Positions 21,659 to 33,974 of a DNA stretch of 64,000 bases are shown one piece after another; the first letter of the stretch is position 1, and each line of letters begins with the position of its first letter. The DNA comes from Coleophoma eucalyptorum (Eukaryota > Ascomycota > Leotiomycetes > Helotiales > Dermateaceae), in assembly GCA_026120035.1 (NCBI GenBank), contig JALRME010000008.1:682001-746000 (forward strand), in the 5' to 3' direction. The notes under the pieces are model-generated. The model searched no databases and had not been told where the DNA came from. It saw only the letters and a list, made by a program, of their open reading frames with translations. A program made the translations under genes and the position numbers.

Positions 21659-23096
21659 CTTCAATGTTAAACAGCAGAGGGAAGTTTAAGGAACGAATCA
21701 ATTGGTGGATTTCAGTCAAATCTCATATGGCAGTCAAGAATAATTGAGTCCGGAGGGCATTGATGATCCGTTTGCTGTTGTGGCCGCGGAATCCAGGTCC
21801 GTACCAACGGAGTACTACTGAAGAGTAAGAGATGTCTTCGAGGGGGTGAGCTGCGGAAAGAGACTAGATATCACAGTTTACTTGGCACAACACGACGAGA
21901 GACGATGGCTGAGGATGCACAAGTCTACATTGTGTTGCAGCAGCTGATGTTTTGAACCAAGGGATAGGCTGCAGCCTAGGAGATATGAAAAGCACTCTGG
22001 GTAGCTTCGTCATGTGATTCCTTTGGAACATAGAGTAACGTGATCTCGCGTTCAAGAAAGTAAGTATATCTAGATTATCTTAACTTAAACAAACTAAATA
22101 TAATGAGTATAGCAGGTTAGCATGTGTATTACTAGTAGAAATCAGGTGGCAGTAAAGGCTGACGTAGTGTATGTGGCAGAACAGAATACAAACAGAACCC
22201 ATTTGGCAGCAAAGGCTCGCTGACAGAATAAAGCCTGCCGCTAAAACTACCCAGCTCGGTGCAAATCGGCAATCAAACATTCTCAACAAGTCTCAGGGTC
22301 GACTACTGCTACAAATGGCGACCATCACAGATGTGGAGTGTCCATCAAGATTTTAAGAGTGTCAGCACCCTGACTCCAAGCTGCGCTCTGCTACAATAGA
22401 TGGCACGATATCATCACGTGCTTTAGGAAAGGGACTCCTTTGTCACGTGGTAAGTAATTTGAACGTTTTGCTTCTTTAGGTAACAGTATGGCCGCGAGTA
22501 CCTGCTTTTTGGTATGCTGCACGGAGTTGTTAATGTATTTTCCTTGATATGTCATTTCTCAACCGAATGCGGAGGATCTTAACCTCTTGTGAATTGGAAT
22601 CCATACAAATATCAGGTTGACAATTTATATGAGGCGTTTTAGAAATATGGGGTCAGTTATACGATAGGTTTGACCAATGATAGACAAAAGCCCGGTCGCA
22701 TGTACAGCTTATTTTTGTTTCTTGTTTATTCAACCCCGCAAGGACAGTCAGCAACACGTATCGATGCACCATGATTTCATCTGATGTTTAATGCTTTTGT
22801 AGCTTATTTGCGATCGAGAGATCCAATAGATATGCCTCGTTATAGCGATAAGGACAAGGGCTAGCTATAGAACCCGAGGGAAATTCAGGGGTAGCACAGT
22901 AACACACACATCTACAAGGTTGCAAACGACAGATCTGGACTAGGATGGATAGAAGCTTTCTACTTTTGACATAGCTAAGCAACGCCGAGGGAGATTATTC
23001 CATTTTTATAACCATATGCTGCTGCTCCTGCTAGCTCTTCGAAGAGCTCCTGTTGCTTTTACGACTTAGTCTTTTTTTGTCATTCACTCGCTCAAG
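21659..23096. other. Intergenic region between divergent genes
   Basis: Promoter space for the hydrolase (-) and pectate lyase (+). A TATA-like stretch (TTTTTATA, about 23003-23010) lies about 90 bp before the pectate lyase ATG. No other gene seen. Confidence 0.55.
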
Positions 23097-24200
23097 ATGT
23101 TTTCAGCAGTTTCTTTTCTTACAGCCTTGATGGCAGTTGTGCCTTTCGAAGCCGTGTTTGCACAGAATGCCTTCTCAGGAGCGGTTGGGTTTGGAGCTGT
23201 TGCAACCGGAGGCAATGATGGGACAATAGTTTATGTCACAAACCTCAACGACAATGGGACCGGCTCCTTGCGCGACGCGGTCACCACCTCGAACAGCAAC
23301 ATTTTCTTTAATGTCAGTGGATACATCCAGTTAGAGTCAGCTCTTTCACTTTCAAGCGATATCACAATCAATGGGCAGTCAGCGCCTGATCCAGGAGTTG
23401 GAATAATGGGGCGAGAAGTATCTGCGAGCGGCAAAGACAACATTATCATTCGCAACTTTCGTATGCGCCAAGGAAACTTAGACCCAGACAGCAAGAAGAG
23501 CGCCTTCAACATGGGCAAAGCTTCCAATGTCATCCTTGACCACTGTTCATTTGGATACGGTGTCTACGACACGATTGACGCTGTGGGAGCAGTGAACATA
23601 ACTGTATCAAACTCCATTATTGCCTTCCCTATCGGCCAACAGTTCGGAGCACATGTCGAAACGGGGCCCGCAACATTCTACCGCAATCTCTGGGTCAGCG
23701 CGCACAACCGCCAGCCGCTATCCAAGAGTAACACGCAGTTCGTCAACAATGTTATCTATAACTACCAAGCAGCCTACACCGTAGCGAACACCGGTGGTTC
23801 CTTCTCCCACGATATCCTAAACAATTACTTCATTGCAGGACCTAGTACCACCAAGGCCTCCAATGAGTATTACCAGATGGACGCTGGCCAAAGCGTCTAC
23901 GCCAGTGGAAATTATCTCGATAGCAACAAGGATGGCAGCCTCAATGGCGTGGAGGAGAACTCGGTCGGTAGCTCTGTTGCGCTCAGCGCTGTATGGGACA
24001 GCACGTCCACAGGCTTAGCCAACCTCACGGCTGCGGATGCTTACGCTGCCCTTGTCGCTACTGATGGTGCTGGTGCCTTGCCCCGGGATGAGGTCGATGA
24101 TTTTGTTATCACAACAGTTACATCCCTGGGAACTTCTGGCAAGATTTATAGCAGTCAATCCAGTACAGGCCTGACCAATGACGGATATGGAACCTTGTAG
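23097..24200 (+). CDS. Secreted pectate lyase (polysaccharide lyase family 1 type)
   Basis: Single exon, 367 aa. A signal peptide (MFSAVSFLTALMAVVPFEAVFA) precedes QNAFSGAVGFGAVATGG. The segment VYVTNLNDNGTGSLRDAV is the family opening. The beta-helix core follows with ITINGQSAPDPGV, IIIRNFRMRQG, VILDHCSFGYGVYDTIDAVG and TFYRNLWVSAHNRQPL. Family members cleave de-esterified pectin by beta-elimination with calcium. The protein probably acts on plant cell walls outside the hypha. Catalytic residues cannot be assigned with certainty from the text alone. It sits within reach of tannase and an esterase, in line with plant-matter breakdown, but there is no tight cluster. Confidence 0.9.
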   Translation: MFSAVSFLTALMAVVPFEAVFAQNAFSGAVGFGAVATGGNDGTIVYVTNLNDNGTGSLRDAVTTSNSNIFFNVSGYIQLESALSLSSDITINGQSAPDPGVGIMGREVSASGKDNIIIRNFRMRQGNLDPDSKKSAFNMGKASNVILDHCSFGYGVYDTIDAVGAVNITVSNSIIAFPIGQQFGAHVETGPATFYRNLWVSAHNRQPLSKSNTQFVNNVIYNYQAAYTVANTGGSFSHDILNNYFIAGPSTTKASNEYYQMDAGQSVYASGNYLDSNKDGSLNGVEENSVGSSVALSAVWDSTSTGLANLTAADAYAALVATDGAGALPRDEVDDFVITTVTSLGTSGKIYSSQSSTGLTNDGYGTL

Positions 24201-24509
24201 AGGGCAGAAAATCTGCGAGATCGAATTCTGTTTCATTTGCTTAGGCACGAAAGAGATTGTTCGTAGTGCGGAGGCAGAAGCAGCATGGCACTGGATGATC
24301 CCTTTCTTTGTACATACACTTATATTCGAAAAATAATCGAACTGGATTTGAAATGTATTTAAAAAAGTTTATAATGCAACATGTTCAAGCATTGTTGACG
24401 TAATAAAAATGTCCAAACATAAATTAAACCATCCCGGATTTGAATTTTAACGCGGGTCTTGGCTATAGAAAGTCAATCGCTGATTCCGCCTCCGTACAGT
24501 ATATCGAGT
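24201..24509. other. Intergenic region between convergent genes
   Basis: Joint 3' flank of pectate lyase and HET gene 2. AT-rich with A-tracts that could carry poly(A) signals for both. Confidence 0.5.
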
Positions 24510-26897
24510 CTAACTGATATGAAATGTAGCCTGCTTTAAGCCGTTGAGTGTGTCTGGAGTAGCTTTAAATATTCCTACGCGTTTAAAAGTTCTACCACTA
24601 GGATCGGTGGGGACTTGTAGTAGAACTAAACCAGTTACTGATCCTTCCATTACTATTTCGTCTTGTGGTAGAAGCTATTTCTAGTTATTTTACGTGTTTT
24701 GGTAACAGTAGAGAAATGTAACAAAATCGTAGTTACATAGGGACTTCAGATTAGAGGACTTACCTGATTATACCCACTTGAAGACGACCCTGGATAAGTA
24801 GGCAGACCATCTTGATTTGGTCTCACATCTTCAGAAAGATCTCTTGTTCCTACTACAATGCAATGCAATATGGTTGTCGGAAGGTTTTCTGGATCGGCAT
24901 CAAAGTAGACGAATAAGTCACAACCAAATTCGCTACTACTCGTCTTGTAACATTTGGAGCCTGACTCGTGATTTTGTGCATCGTACTGATTTTCAGAAAG
25001 AGAGATCTTAAGTGCTGGCCCAGACAAATTGATAATTGGAACTGCAGTTTTCGGTAGCCTGCTTGTCCAGGAAACTTGTTCGCACGGTGTATGGCGGCGA
25101 TCAAACACTACTGCACTTGCACACGCAGCCCACGACCATGTTGGAATTTCTCTGAAGACCGGAGCAGGAGGCCAGTGTTTTGCTGAGTATGTCTGACGTG
25201 GCAACATGGGGAGGGTATGCCACATCAGCTCTTGAAGGAGATGTCTCTTCCAAAGCCCGGACATATAGACGTCATCAACCTGTATGGATTTTATTGCCTC
25301 AGCTAATCCAGCAATTGCTCGTAGTTTGTCATCCGGAATAGACAGCTTGCGAGAAGAATATTCCTCGACCAAGTCCATCCACTTCGTAAATTTGTAATTC
25401 TGTGGCCGGTCCTTTCGATCTATGGTAGTGCCGTCCAACAGGCGGAACTTCAATCCAATATCCTTCCACATAACCTTTTGCTCTAGTCTAGGATCATCTT
25501 CTGATGCGTAACTTTCTCTACACTCCCACACAACGCGATCTGCAGTATAATGAAGAACTCGACAAGAGAGCTCTCGCTCTTGAAGAGTCCAGCCACGACT
25601 TTGCAAGGGGCCTTTCAAACTGTAAGTCCATTCTCGAAATGTTGGGAGCACGGTAAAACCTTTCTCTGAATTGGTGTACAGCTTAGGGTTCTCGCTAGCA
25701 TTTTCCTTCCCTCGCATTTCCATAATCGTATTTTCGTTGTAGTCTTCATCATGCTCGGCTGGTGTAATATCTTTTGGATCATCAAAAGAATATGCAGGAG
25801 GTTCATTGTTGCTTTCTGACGGTGATTCGGCAATTGGATCTATTATGCAAGGCTTCTGGGTGGTGCTGGTGCGTTCTAAAAAGCATCCTTGCGTGCCATT
25901 CTGGGCGCCAGTAGCCGCGACTGTGCAAAATGCATTCGAGTATACTTGACTCATGCTTGCACAATGGACTTTGAGGTCTGTATCGTCATCTTGCACGATA
26001 CATAGGGAATCAATCCAAATGTAGGGTTTTGATAGCTCCCATGCAACGATCATGGCATCTTTGAACGTCTTAGTGAGCTCTCTCCAATCGATACTCGCCC
26101 TCCTTTGACTGAGGTTTGCTTTCGTAGTTCGTGGGATAACGCTTTGGTTACCACCCCAGCAATGGCTTAGTGCGATATACTCAATGTCATGTCTTAACCT
26201 GATTGTATCCCTTTCGACAAGTTTGAGTGTAAACACTCCTCGGTACCTAGTCATGCTTATGAGCCTGGCTGGAAGATATCCAGGCTCGCAGTTGATTCGG
26301 AAGAGGGTGCAAGATGGGTGATGCTGCTGGCACTCGTGTATCCACTTTTTTATAAGGTTGAATACTGCGTCATCATTTGCTCGCTCGTGCAGTAGCGATC
26401 CTTGAAAAAGCACGTTAATGTCACCCGCTGTACATCTGTGAGAAAAGAGTTGGACCAGACCGACCTTTCTCGCTCAGATCAATCCCCTCTACGAAACGGA
26501 CCAGAGACCACCGTTCTGAATCTCGCACTATAAAGTGACTTTGGTCGAAGGGGTGCAGAGTTATGCCACTTTCTGTAGGGAGACGCGTTGGCATCTCTGG
26601 ATTTCTCCAATGCATTCCGGACGGTGAATGCCGCATAGCTTCTAGAGAGAAATATAAAATCGAACAGAGCAAGCAGCCCTGGTCCGACGAAATTTTAAGC
26701 GACGTTAAGGCTCCGGCGCCATCGTAGTGCTCATATCTAGCTTCCTTTTGCTTAAAAACAGGTCTCTCAATCTCGATGGATGATGCACTACTATCTGAAT
26801 CCGATATGAACGATTGTAATGATGGTGTCACTGGTTTACAATCCGCTTCGGGGAGGAATATTTCTTCAGGAATAGCTGCGCATTTCGCACATAGAGC
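24510..26897 (-). CDS. HET-domain protein 2 (5' end unresolved)
   Basis: Exons proposed: complement(24510..24674, 24764..26400, 26465..about 26897). The last intron (GTAAGT...ATAG) is clear; it adds LLPQDEIVMEGSVTGLVLLQ to TFKRVGIFKA, a usual HET C-terminus. The middle frame change fits a 64-nt intron with a weak GTCGGT donor and a CAAG acceptor, giving LSEKG/SLLHERANDD. The HET domain shows YIALSHCWGG, LTKTFKDAMIVAWELSKPYI, WIDSLCIVQDD and NAFCTVAATGA, then RGWTLQERELSCRVLHYTADR. The N-terminal part has ALCAKCAAIP and QGCLLCSILYF Cys pairs. No ATG exists in frame before an upstream TAA, so a 5' exon must exist or the gene is decapitated. Confidence 0.82.
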
Positions 26898-27837
26898 TGC
26901 TTTTTCTTACTGTTAGCTGCTTTATTTGGTAGCCAATTCCCAGAGAAAAACCTTCTGATGAAAGACTTTCAATGAAAGCCATGTTGGAGTGAAATCCGAT
27001 GATTAGATGATCACTACCTCAAATGCGCACCAATGATGGTTTGGCAGGATTTCTGGGAATAATGTATATTTGAGGTTCGGAGTACGAATTCCAGAGTTGT
27101 AGCACAGCCCTGGAAAAGGAATCAATCATCCAAACAGCATCAGGGGTAGGCGCCAGCGGTTGTCGGCGCAGCAGAGGCGAAGTGCATCGAAAATGTTATT
27201 ACTCAGCATCGCCAGAACCTTACCCGCCATTAGCTTTCGTCCCCTGGTCTAATGAGAAATGTTTCCTCAAATCAGCTCTGCGTTGAAGTTTAAGGGTACC
27301 TAGTGTCTATCTCGGCGTGCCAAAAAAAACCCTGTGTGCCGAAAAATAATAATAAGCACTGTGACTGACTGGAAGCATCTTTAAATCTATACAAATCTCA
27401 ATATCTCCAATATTTTTAAAAGTTATCTCGGTTGTGTTCCGTGACTACTCCCGGACACTCTGAACTTCTCCTATTAGAAAATCATGTTCATATCATCGCC
27501 TTTACGTCTGAATTGCAAAAGGTCTGCTTTTATAGTAGAGCAAAGTTCCTCTACCACAGCTCCACCACCGACAAGTCTGAATTGGGAAAACGGTATTGGC
27601 TTGGCGGAGATAACGGCACGTATGAAAACAAACTTCCCGCGTGGGGATCGGAAGTCGAGAAGCGGGAGTCGCCAGTGCCGATGGACGGCCGGAAATAAAT
27701 CATTTAACCCCAGACGTCATCGGCTATTTAAAATCCATCCTTGCAACTACAAACCACGATATCCCATCAGTAGAACCAGTTTATAACTAAGTGACCTATC
27801 TTTTTCTATTTCTATTGCAAAGCAGTAAAAACTCAAC
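26898..27837. other. Intergenic region, probably holds the HET 2 first exon
   Basis: Upstream of HET gene 2 (minus) and of the PEBP gene (plus). An ATG-led stretch (MAFIESLSSEG, minus strand near 26980) is the only start candidate I see for HET 2, without a good splice site. The ORF at 27484-27786 (+) shows no motif. Confidence 0.4.
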
Positions 27838-28477
27838 ATGTCTGAGTTGAAAAAGCCTATCGAGGCAGCGATAGCTCTATCCAAATACGAGGCAACGCGT
27901 TTGGGCTTGACTTTCGGTACGCTGAAGGTTACTCCAGGACAGCACATTCCCAAGGGAGGTAGGCAGTTCTTGATGGAGTCGCAGAAGAAGCGAGGTAGCT
28001 GATGTTTTGTTCCGCCAGATGCAAATTCGGCCCCCGAGCTGAGCTTCTACGGGGCTACGGGCACCTATATTGTTCTCGCCCTTGATCTCGATGCCCCTTT
28101 CCCTTCCTTCAGCGTTTTGGGTCCCGCATTGCACTGTAGGCGCTACCTTCGAGCCCCTCCGATGCCACTAACACACCCCAGGGAATCAACCAGGTCTTAA
28201 GTCCCAAACGACCCCCGATGGCTCTACAAACCTTGTAGCGGGCGACGCACCATTTATCGTTGACTATGCCGGTCCTGGGCCGCCACCACCTAGCGCCCCG
28301 CATCGTTATGTCTTTTTGCTGTATGAGCAACCCGACACATTTGACCCAGCTAGTTTCGCACCGCCAGGGGGCGAGAAGGTGGGGATAAGACCGCGGATAA
28401 GATATAACTTGAGAGCGTTCGAGGAGGCAGCAAAACTTGGACCCATTGTGGCTTGTAATTACTTCTTGAGCAGTTAG
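27838..28477 (+). CDS. Phosphatidylethanolamine-binding protein (PEBP) family
   Basis: Three exons too short to stand out as ORFs: join(27838..27958, 28019..28135, 28182..28477), 177 aa. Donors are GTAGGC in both introns; the second has a CTAAC branch site. Spliced, the protein reads LGLTFGTLKVTPGQHIPKG, then YIVLALDLDAPFPSFSVLGP and ALHWNQPG. The C-terminal part reads APFIVDYAGPGPPPPSAPHR, YVFLLYEQPDTFDP and VGIRPRIRYNLRAF. DLDAP, the HW turn, GPGPP..HRYVFLLYEQ and the ligand-pocket order are characteristic of PEBPs. Members bind phospholipid head groups and can act as carboxypeptidase Y inhibitors or kinase modulators. There is no signal peptide, so the protein is probably cytosolic. Confidence 0.88.
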
Positions 28478-28761
28478 AGGGATGGAGTTAGCTATTAATA
28501 CCTTCAGCAAGATAATAACCCATATGTAATATTAAATTAAAGAGTTATGCATGGATACACAACATGTAATATCTTATCTAAACTCACTGTGAGCAATAGA
28601 ACATCTACTCAAAAACGTAAAGTAGTAATAAATATCAGACTCTGGTATACTTCTGCTTTGACCCATTATCTTCTCCTCTTTTGACCTTTTGGCTTGTAAT
28701 GGAAATTTCTATATACAAAACACGATGCTTTTCTTCAGAGTAATGTTAATTATACAACAGG

Positions 28762-31700
28762 TTACGTTGCCACCCGAGCATCCCAAGCACGTTGGGCTAT
28801 TTCTTCAAGCTGTGTGAAGTCTGAACTGGACTCGCACATCCCGCGGAAAACTCCGCCCTCTTTCTGGATGAGTTGGTAGGGGTGATCATACTCGATAACC
28901 CGCCCATGGTCCAGAACCAGAACGCGGTCATAGTCTGCTATTGTCTGCAGCCGATGGGCGATAGTAATAGTAGTAGCCTGTAATTTTCTTATCGAGGTTT
29001 GGATTTTGGCATCTGTAGCGTAGTCGATGGACGCTGTTGCTTCATCCATAATGATGAGGCGAGGGGACTTAAGTAACGCACGAGCTAGACATAGAAGTTG
29101 ACGCTGACCTTGTGATATATTTGAGCCTGACTCCGCTATCGTTGCCGATAGTTGGAGGAAGATATTCGCGTTTTTGCTTGCTGTTACCGGAGTGCATTCG
29201 GTAGAAGTGCCTCCCAACAATTCACCATCAGGTACTGACTCAGGAGACTGTACTGCTAAAGAGTCTTCTGTGCCTGCTGCCGGAATTAAGTGCGCTGAGC
29301 GTAATGCATCAAAAACTTCCTCATCTGTTCTCTGTCCGAATGGGTCAAGGTTACTTCTTATGGTTCCGGTAAAGGCTGTTGGATCTTGAGGAACAAATAC
29401 AAATCGTTCCCGGAGCGTTTGTAGAGATATGCGGCTGATATCAATGCCGTCGATGTAAATGTGGCCCTCGTCAGCTTCTAACACTCGCATGAGCGCAAGT
29501 GCAAGAGAGCTTTTCCCGGAGCCGGTACGCCCAACAATGCCAACTTTTTCGCCTGCCTTGATTTCAAAGTTGACCTTCAGTACTGGTTCCAGATCTGCAC
29601 GGTAACGTGTACTGTAGTTTGAAAACTCTACCGTGGCTTTACTAGGCCAATCACTAGAAACTTTGATTTCCTGGTCCTCAGAGACTTTTCGCTCTCTCTC
29701 TATGCCAATGTACTCCTTGATTCGTTCGACACTATATTTGCACAAGTTAACAAAAATAAATCGTACTAAAAGGGGGTTGTTCGGACGTACGAATTCATAT
29801 TTTGATCGTTCAGCGAGTACAAACGAATCAAACCAACAAGCGTTCCGGTAAAGGTAACAGCATAACTCAAGCTCAATCCGGCTGAACCAGCATCAATTCT
29901 GCCGGCACTGATGATAACGAAGACAGAGGCAAAGAAAGACACCAAGGCGCCTGTAATATCAACTCTGAACCCTAGCCATCGATTGACGGCCCAAAGAGTA
30001 AGAAACGTGCGATTATAATCATCGACTTTCCAAAAATTATCTTTAGCGAACCTACGCTCAACACTGTACGCACGAATGGTGACGAGCCCTGAGAGAGTCT
30101 CTCCAAAGTGCTGGAACAACGGAGTTCGCTGAGCGCTCTCGAGTCGCTTCACACTTCCGGATGTTCGAATGAACAGTCTTGCAATCCAGAAGTAGATGAC
30201 AAGTACGAGAAGACAAGGAAGCAAGAAACCCGGAGTCACGAAAGCAATCAGGATAATAATTGATGCGGCGGATGCGAGGAGGATCAGCGTGCCTAAGGCG
30301 ACTGGGGCGACTTCCTGATCGATAACGAAGATGTCCTTGGAGAATCTATTCATGATCTGACCTAGTGGGGTCACATCGAAAAATTGTACTTTTGCTCTGG
30401 TCATGGCATGCAGGAGAGCATTATGAAGGCTCTTTGATGCACTGAGCGAGCCTGCAAATGTCACACCTTGATATGTGAAGGTGAGTAATATAGAGAGCAC
30501 TACGAGAGAGGCGTAGACTCCAAGGTAATATGACAAGTCAACTCCGTAATTCGGCACCGCTTGAATTGGCAATGGTTCTAATTGGTAGTCTTGAGGGCCT
30601 GTTTGACTGAAAAAATGTGTCATACTAGATCTGTTATCGGCAGTTTGCTTAATAGCAGAATCTACCATAAGGACTTGGAGGTATCTGTTAGAGAACTTGC
30701 GGACCCATATACTGCTGGCAATCATAGCGACTTGTTGAGAGCAGAATAGAACGACTATCGATATCCAGAATGCCGGGCCTCCCATCGATCGCAGATAGAG
30801 ATATATCACATTCCAGTGTATTCTTCCCGCCTTGGATGTTTCGGTTGATGAAAGTTTCCCCTTGGTTCGTTTGGTATCCGATAACTCGGAACTGTTGCTA
30901 CTTGGCTCATCGACGATGATGCTAGATCTACTGTCGCCAACAGCCTCTTCATCAACATCGTCGATTATCGCTGCAGTGACATCCGATTCAGAATCTGAGA
31001 GACTGTCGACATCCTTGACATCTACACCCAGTACGCCGGAAGAGATCACAAATGAAGGCGAGCCTTGCATTTTAACCTCGCCATTTTCGAGAACAACGAC
31101 ATGTTCTGCTCTGGGTACACACAGCGATACATTATGGGTTACCAATATGCAGGTTCGACCTTGCATCAAAGGGCCCATAATGCACTTGTTAAAAATCCAC
31201 TTTGCCGTGTGAGTATCTACTGCACTCAGGCAATCATCTAGGAGAACGTGTCTTGAGTTGGAATATATTGCTCTGGCAAGTGAGACGCGTTGCTTTTGGC
31301 CACCGGAGAGTGTTTTCCCTTTCTCTCCAATAAGTGTTTCATCTCCCAGATCAAGAATCTGAAGGTCACGTTCAAGACCACATGATGAAATAACATCCTC
31401 ATATCGACTCTTGTTCCAGGGCGAACCGAAGGTAATATTTCCTCGGATGGTGTCATTCAGAAACCAGGCTTCCTGATCACAAAAGGCAACAGTTTCGGTC
31501 AGATTATCGTTAGGGTCGGGGAGAGTCTCATCACGAGGATTTAACCCAGCCGTCAAGTAGATATGTCCCTGCACCAAATTCATTTCTCCGAGCAGAGCCA
31601 TGAGCATTGATGATTTTCCACTGCCAGTGGAGCCGGCAATAATGTTCAACTTACCCAGGCGAAAGTCAACAGTCAAATCAGACATTTGGAAGCTGCCAGG

Positions 31701-33974
31701 GTGATGGGACCATGATACTGTTGCATCTTCAAATCCAAGGCGAGGAGTAACCTCTTGACTTTCACCAACCGGTTCGTGATATAGTTGGTTATATTTTCCA
31801 GTTTCATCTTCATTCAGAAACTTATCAACCCGTTCAATGGACACCAAGGCTCCCTGAACCTTAGCGAACATATCCGAAAATTGGTCAAGGGGAACTCGCA
31901 AGATGGCGAATAAGGAGATAGAAGTAAATGCTACCGATGGAACCAGGGGCTTGTGTTCGACCGCCGTATACAAAGTGAAGGTTAAGCAGGTAATAAGAAG
32001 AGGAGCCCCATTCCATAAAGTAGCAGCAAAGGCCCAGACGATATATTTTTGGCGCAAGGTTTTCAATTCCACTTCTCTCTTTTCTCGAACACTCTCTTCA
32101 AAGCGCTTTTCCCATGCAAAAAGCTTGATAATTTGAATAGTCTGCATCACTTCATTGACGGCTCGGATTCGGGCGTCGGTGGCGGACATGATGAGTTTGT
32201 GGACGCTGAGGAACTGTTTTGCGAGGAAGGTGTTGGCCGGCACCAGAAAGATCATCATAAACAGACCTGCAATTGAGCTCCAGCCTAGACATTGGTATAG
32301 GAGAATCGCAGCAACAATCATTTGTGTGGGAACCAAAACCCAAAGAAAATGAAGGTGGCCTAGTGTGCTGGCAATCGAAAAAGCATCAACTGACATGAGA
32401 GTAATGATAGACGCGGTATCTGCGAAGGACCCTGGTTCTGCTAGAGCATTCTGCGCTTGAGATTTATCTTTCCTAGAAGATTCTGATACTGGATCTTCCA
32501 CTGAAGATGAGTCTTCGTCCTTGTGGAGAGGTGCATGCGGAGAAAAGGACTTCTTCTTAAGTGCCTTTTTATAGATCTCAGAAATCAGAGCACTGCGCAG
32601 CTGCGTGTCACATTTTCTAGCAATCCAAAGCGTCTGTCCTTCAGCAATAGCCGAGATGCAACCGACCAAAAGCATGAGAATGGCGTAAAGCCAGGGTTGG
32701 TGTACAGTACTGTCGCCAGAGTTCTCAAGGTACTGAAGAATTTTGCGTAAGAGAAAACTAGGAGCAAAGATAAATATGCCCGATATGATCGCCCATAGTG
32801 CTTGGATCATGTGTTGTGTTCGCACAAAACGTAATAATTTACCCCCAAGGCTTGTTGTAGTTCTACTAAAAGGTTATTATACATTCCTAGGGAAATAATG
32901 AAAGTAATCAAATATAAGATATTTGCTTTAAAGAATCTCCCTACATACCTTATCTTATGAAAATGTTTCCATGTAGCCACTGAAGTGTCTGAAAAAACTA
33001 AGCTGGGGATATCTTCAATTTCCAATGACCTCTTGTTTCCGATTGAAATCAAAGATTGAACCCATTGGAAGCTTGCCAAGCTTAGCAAGCTGGCATATGA
33101 CTCCTCTGGGACTTTTGATCCGTCGACAGATTGAATTGGCACACCCTTGGGTGCAGTCACGGCGCTCAACAAAAGCAGAGTGGCCATAATACACTCAGCA
33201 AGGATAAGTCCCCATCTTGAATTTACACTACTGTCATCGAAAAGAAATTCTTGGACGCGTGTGATACTAGCCAGCCATTGGATACCATACAACACGGTTG
33301 CGTGCGTTCGAAAATGCATGGCGAGCTTCTGTTGGCGTGAATACATGAGTCCCAAAAGAGCCAGAGATAGTATATATCCCCAGCAGGCCAAGCGGATGAT
33401 CGAATTGAACCTGTCGAAAGACAGCACAATTTCGAGGATTTGTAGCCCTGCCTCAGCTGTAATGAGAAAGAGATCAAAGCTTGCACGCACAGTTTGTCGT
33501 ACTGGTCTGTACTGCAAGAGGGACTCATCGGCATTGCTATCATTGTCATCATCGTCGTCATTTTTGCTGTTGTCGATGCAATTTCCTGTGGTGCTATTTC
33601 TACTGGGATTGATGTGCTGGTGGTCGTCGTATCCATCGGGGGTATACAATGTCACGTTGGTACCAACACGATGGTACTTGTAAAACCAATGGTAAGATTG
33701 AAATTTAGGCACTGCCAGACGTCCAATAATTAATACCAAGAGAGATATCAGAGATGGTACAAGTCGAGCTAAAATCTCAAAATACCTGGAATTCCATTGT
33801 TAAAATAAATTCTTGACTCGGGAATTTGACAGGAGGGAATTCTTACTGTGTAATCGCAACGAGTACCACTAATTGTCGATTTATATCTAGTGAACTGAAT
33901 ACGGCTTCATGATCATAACTGTCCAGCCCTAGGACGCTCAGATACACCGATAGGTAGGTCGCAGCAGTATCCAT
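28762..33974 (-). CDS. ABCC (MRP/bile-pigment type) full ABC transporter
   Basis: Four exons, complement(28762..29731, 29791..32865, 32949..33785, 33847..33974), 1,669 aa, all junctions in frame. The N-terminus is a multi-helix TMD0 (residues 1 to about 230). An L0 linker and TMD1 follow, with NBD1 near residues 715-900: Walker A GSTGSGKSS, signature LSGGQKQRVSLARA, Walker B HVLLDDCLSAVD. TMD2 and NBD2 come next, with GRTGSGKSSLALAL, ISQGQRQLLCLARALL and IIMDEATASID. The residue after Walker B is Asp in NBD1 but Glu in NBD2, the asymmetric ATPase pattern of ABCC proteins. It should export conjugates or metabolites at the vacuolar or plasma membrane. The gene is divergent from the siderophore-type carrier. 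Confidence 0.95.

Noticed and set aside
33147..33683. 178-codon plus-strand ORF
   Set aside because: Antisense to the second exon of the ABCC transporter, no domain of its own.
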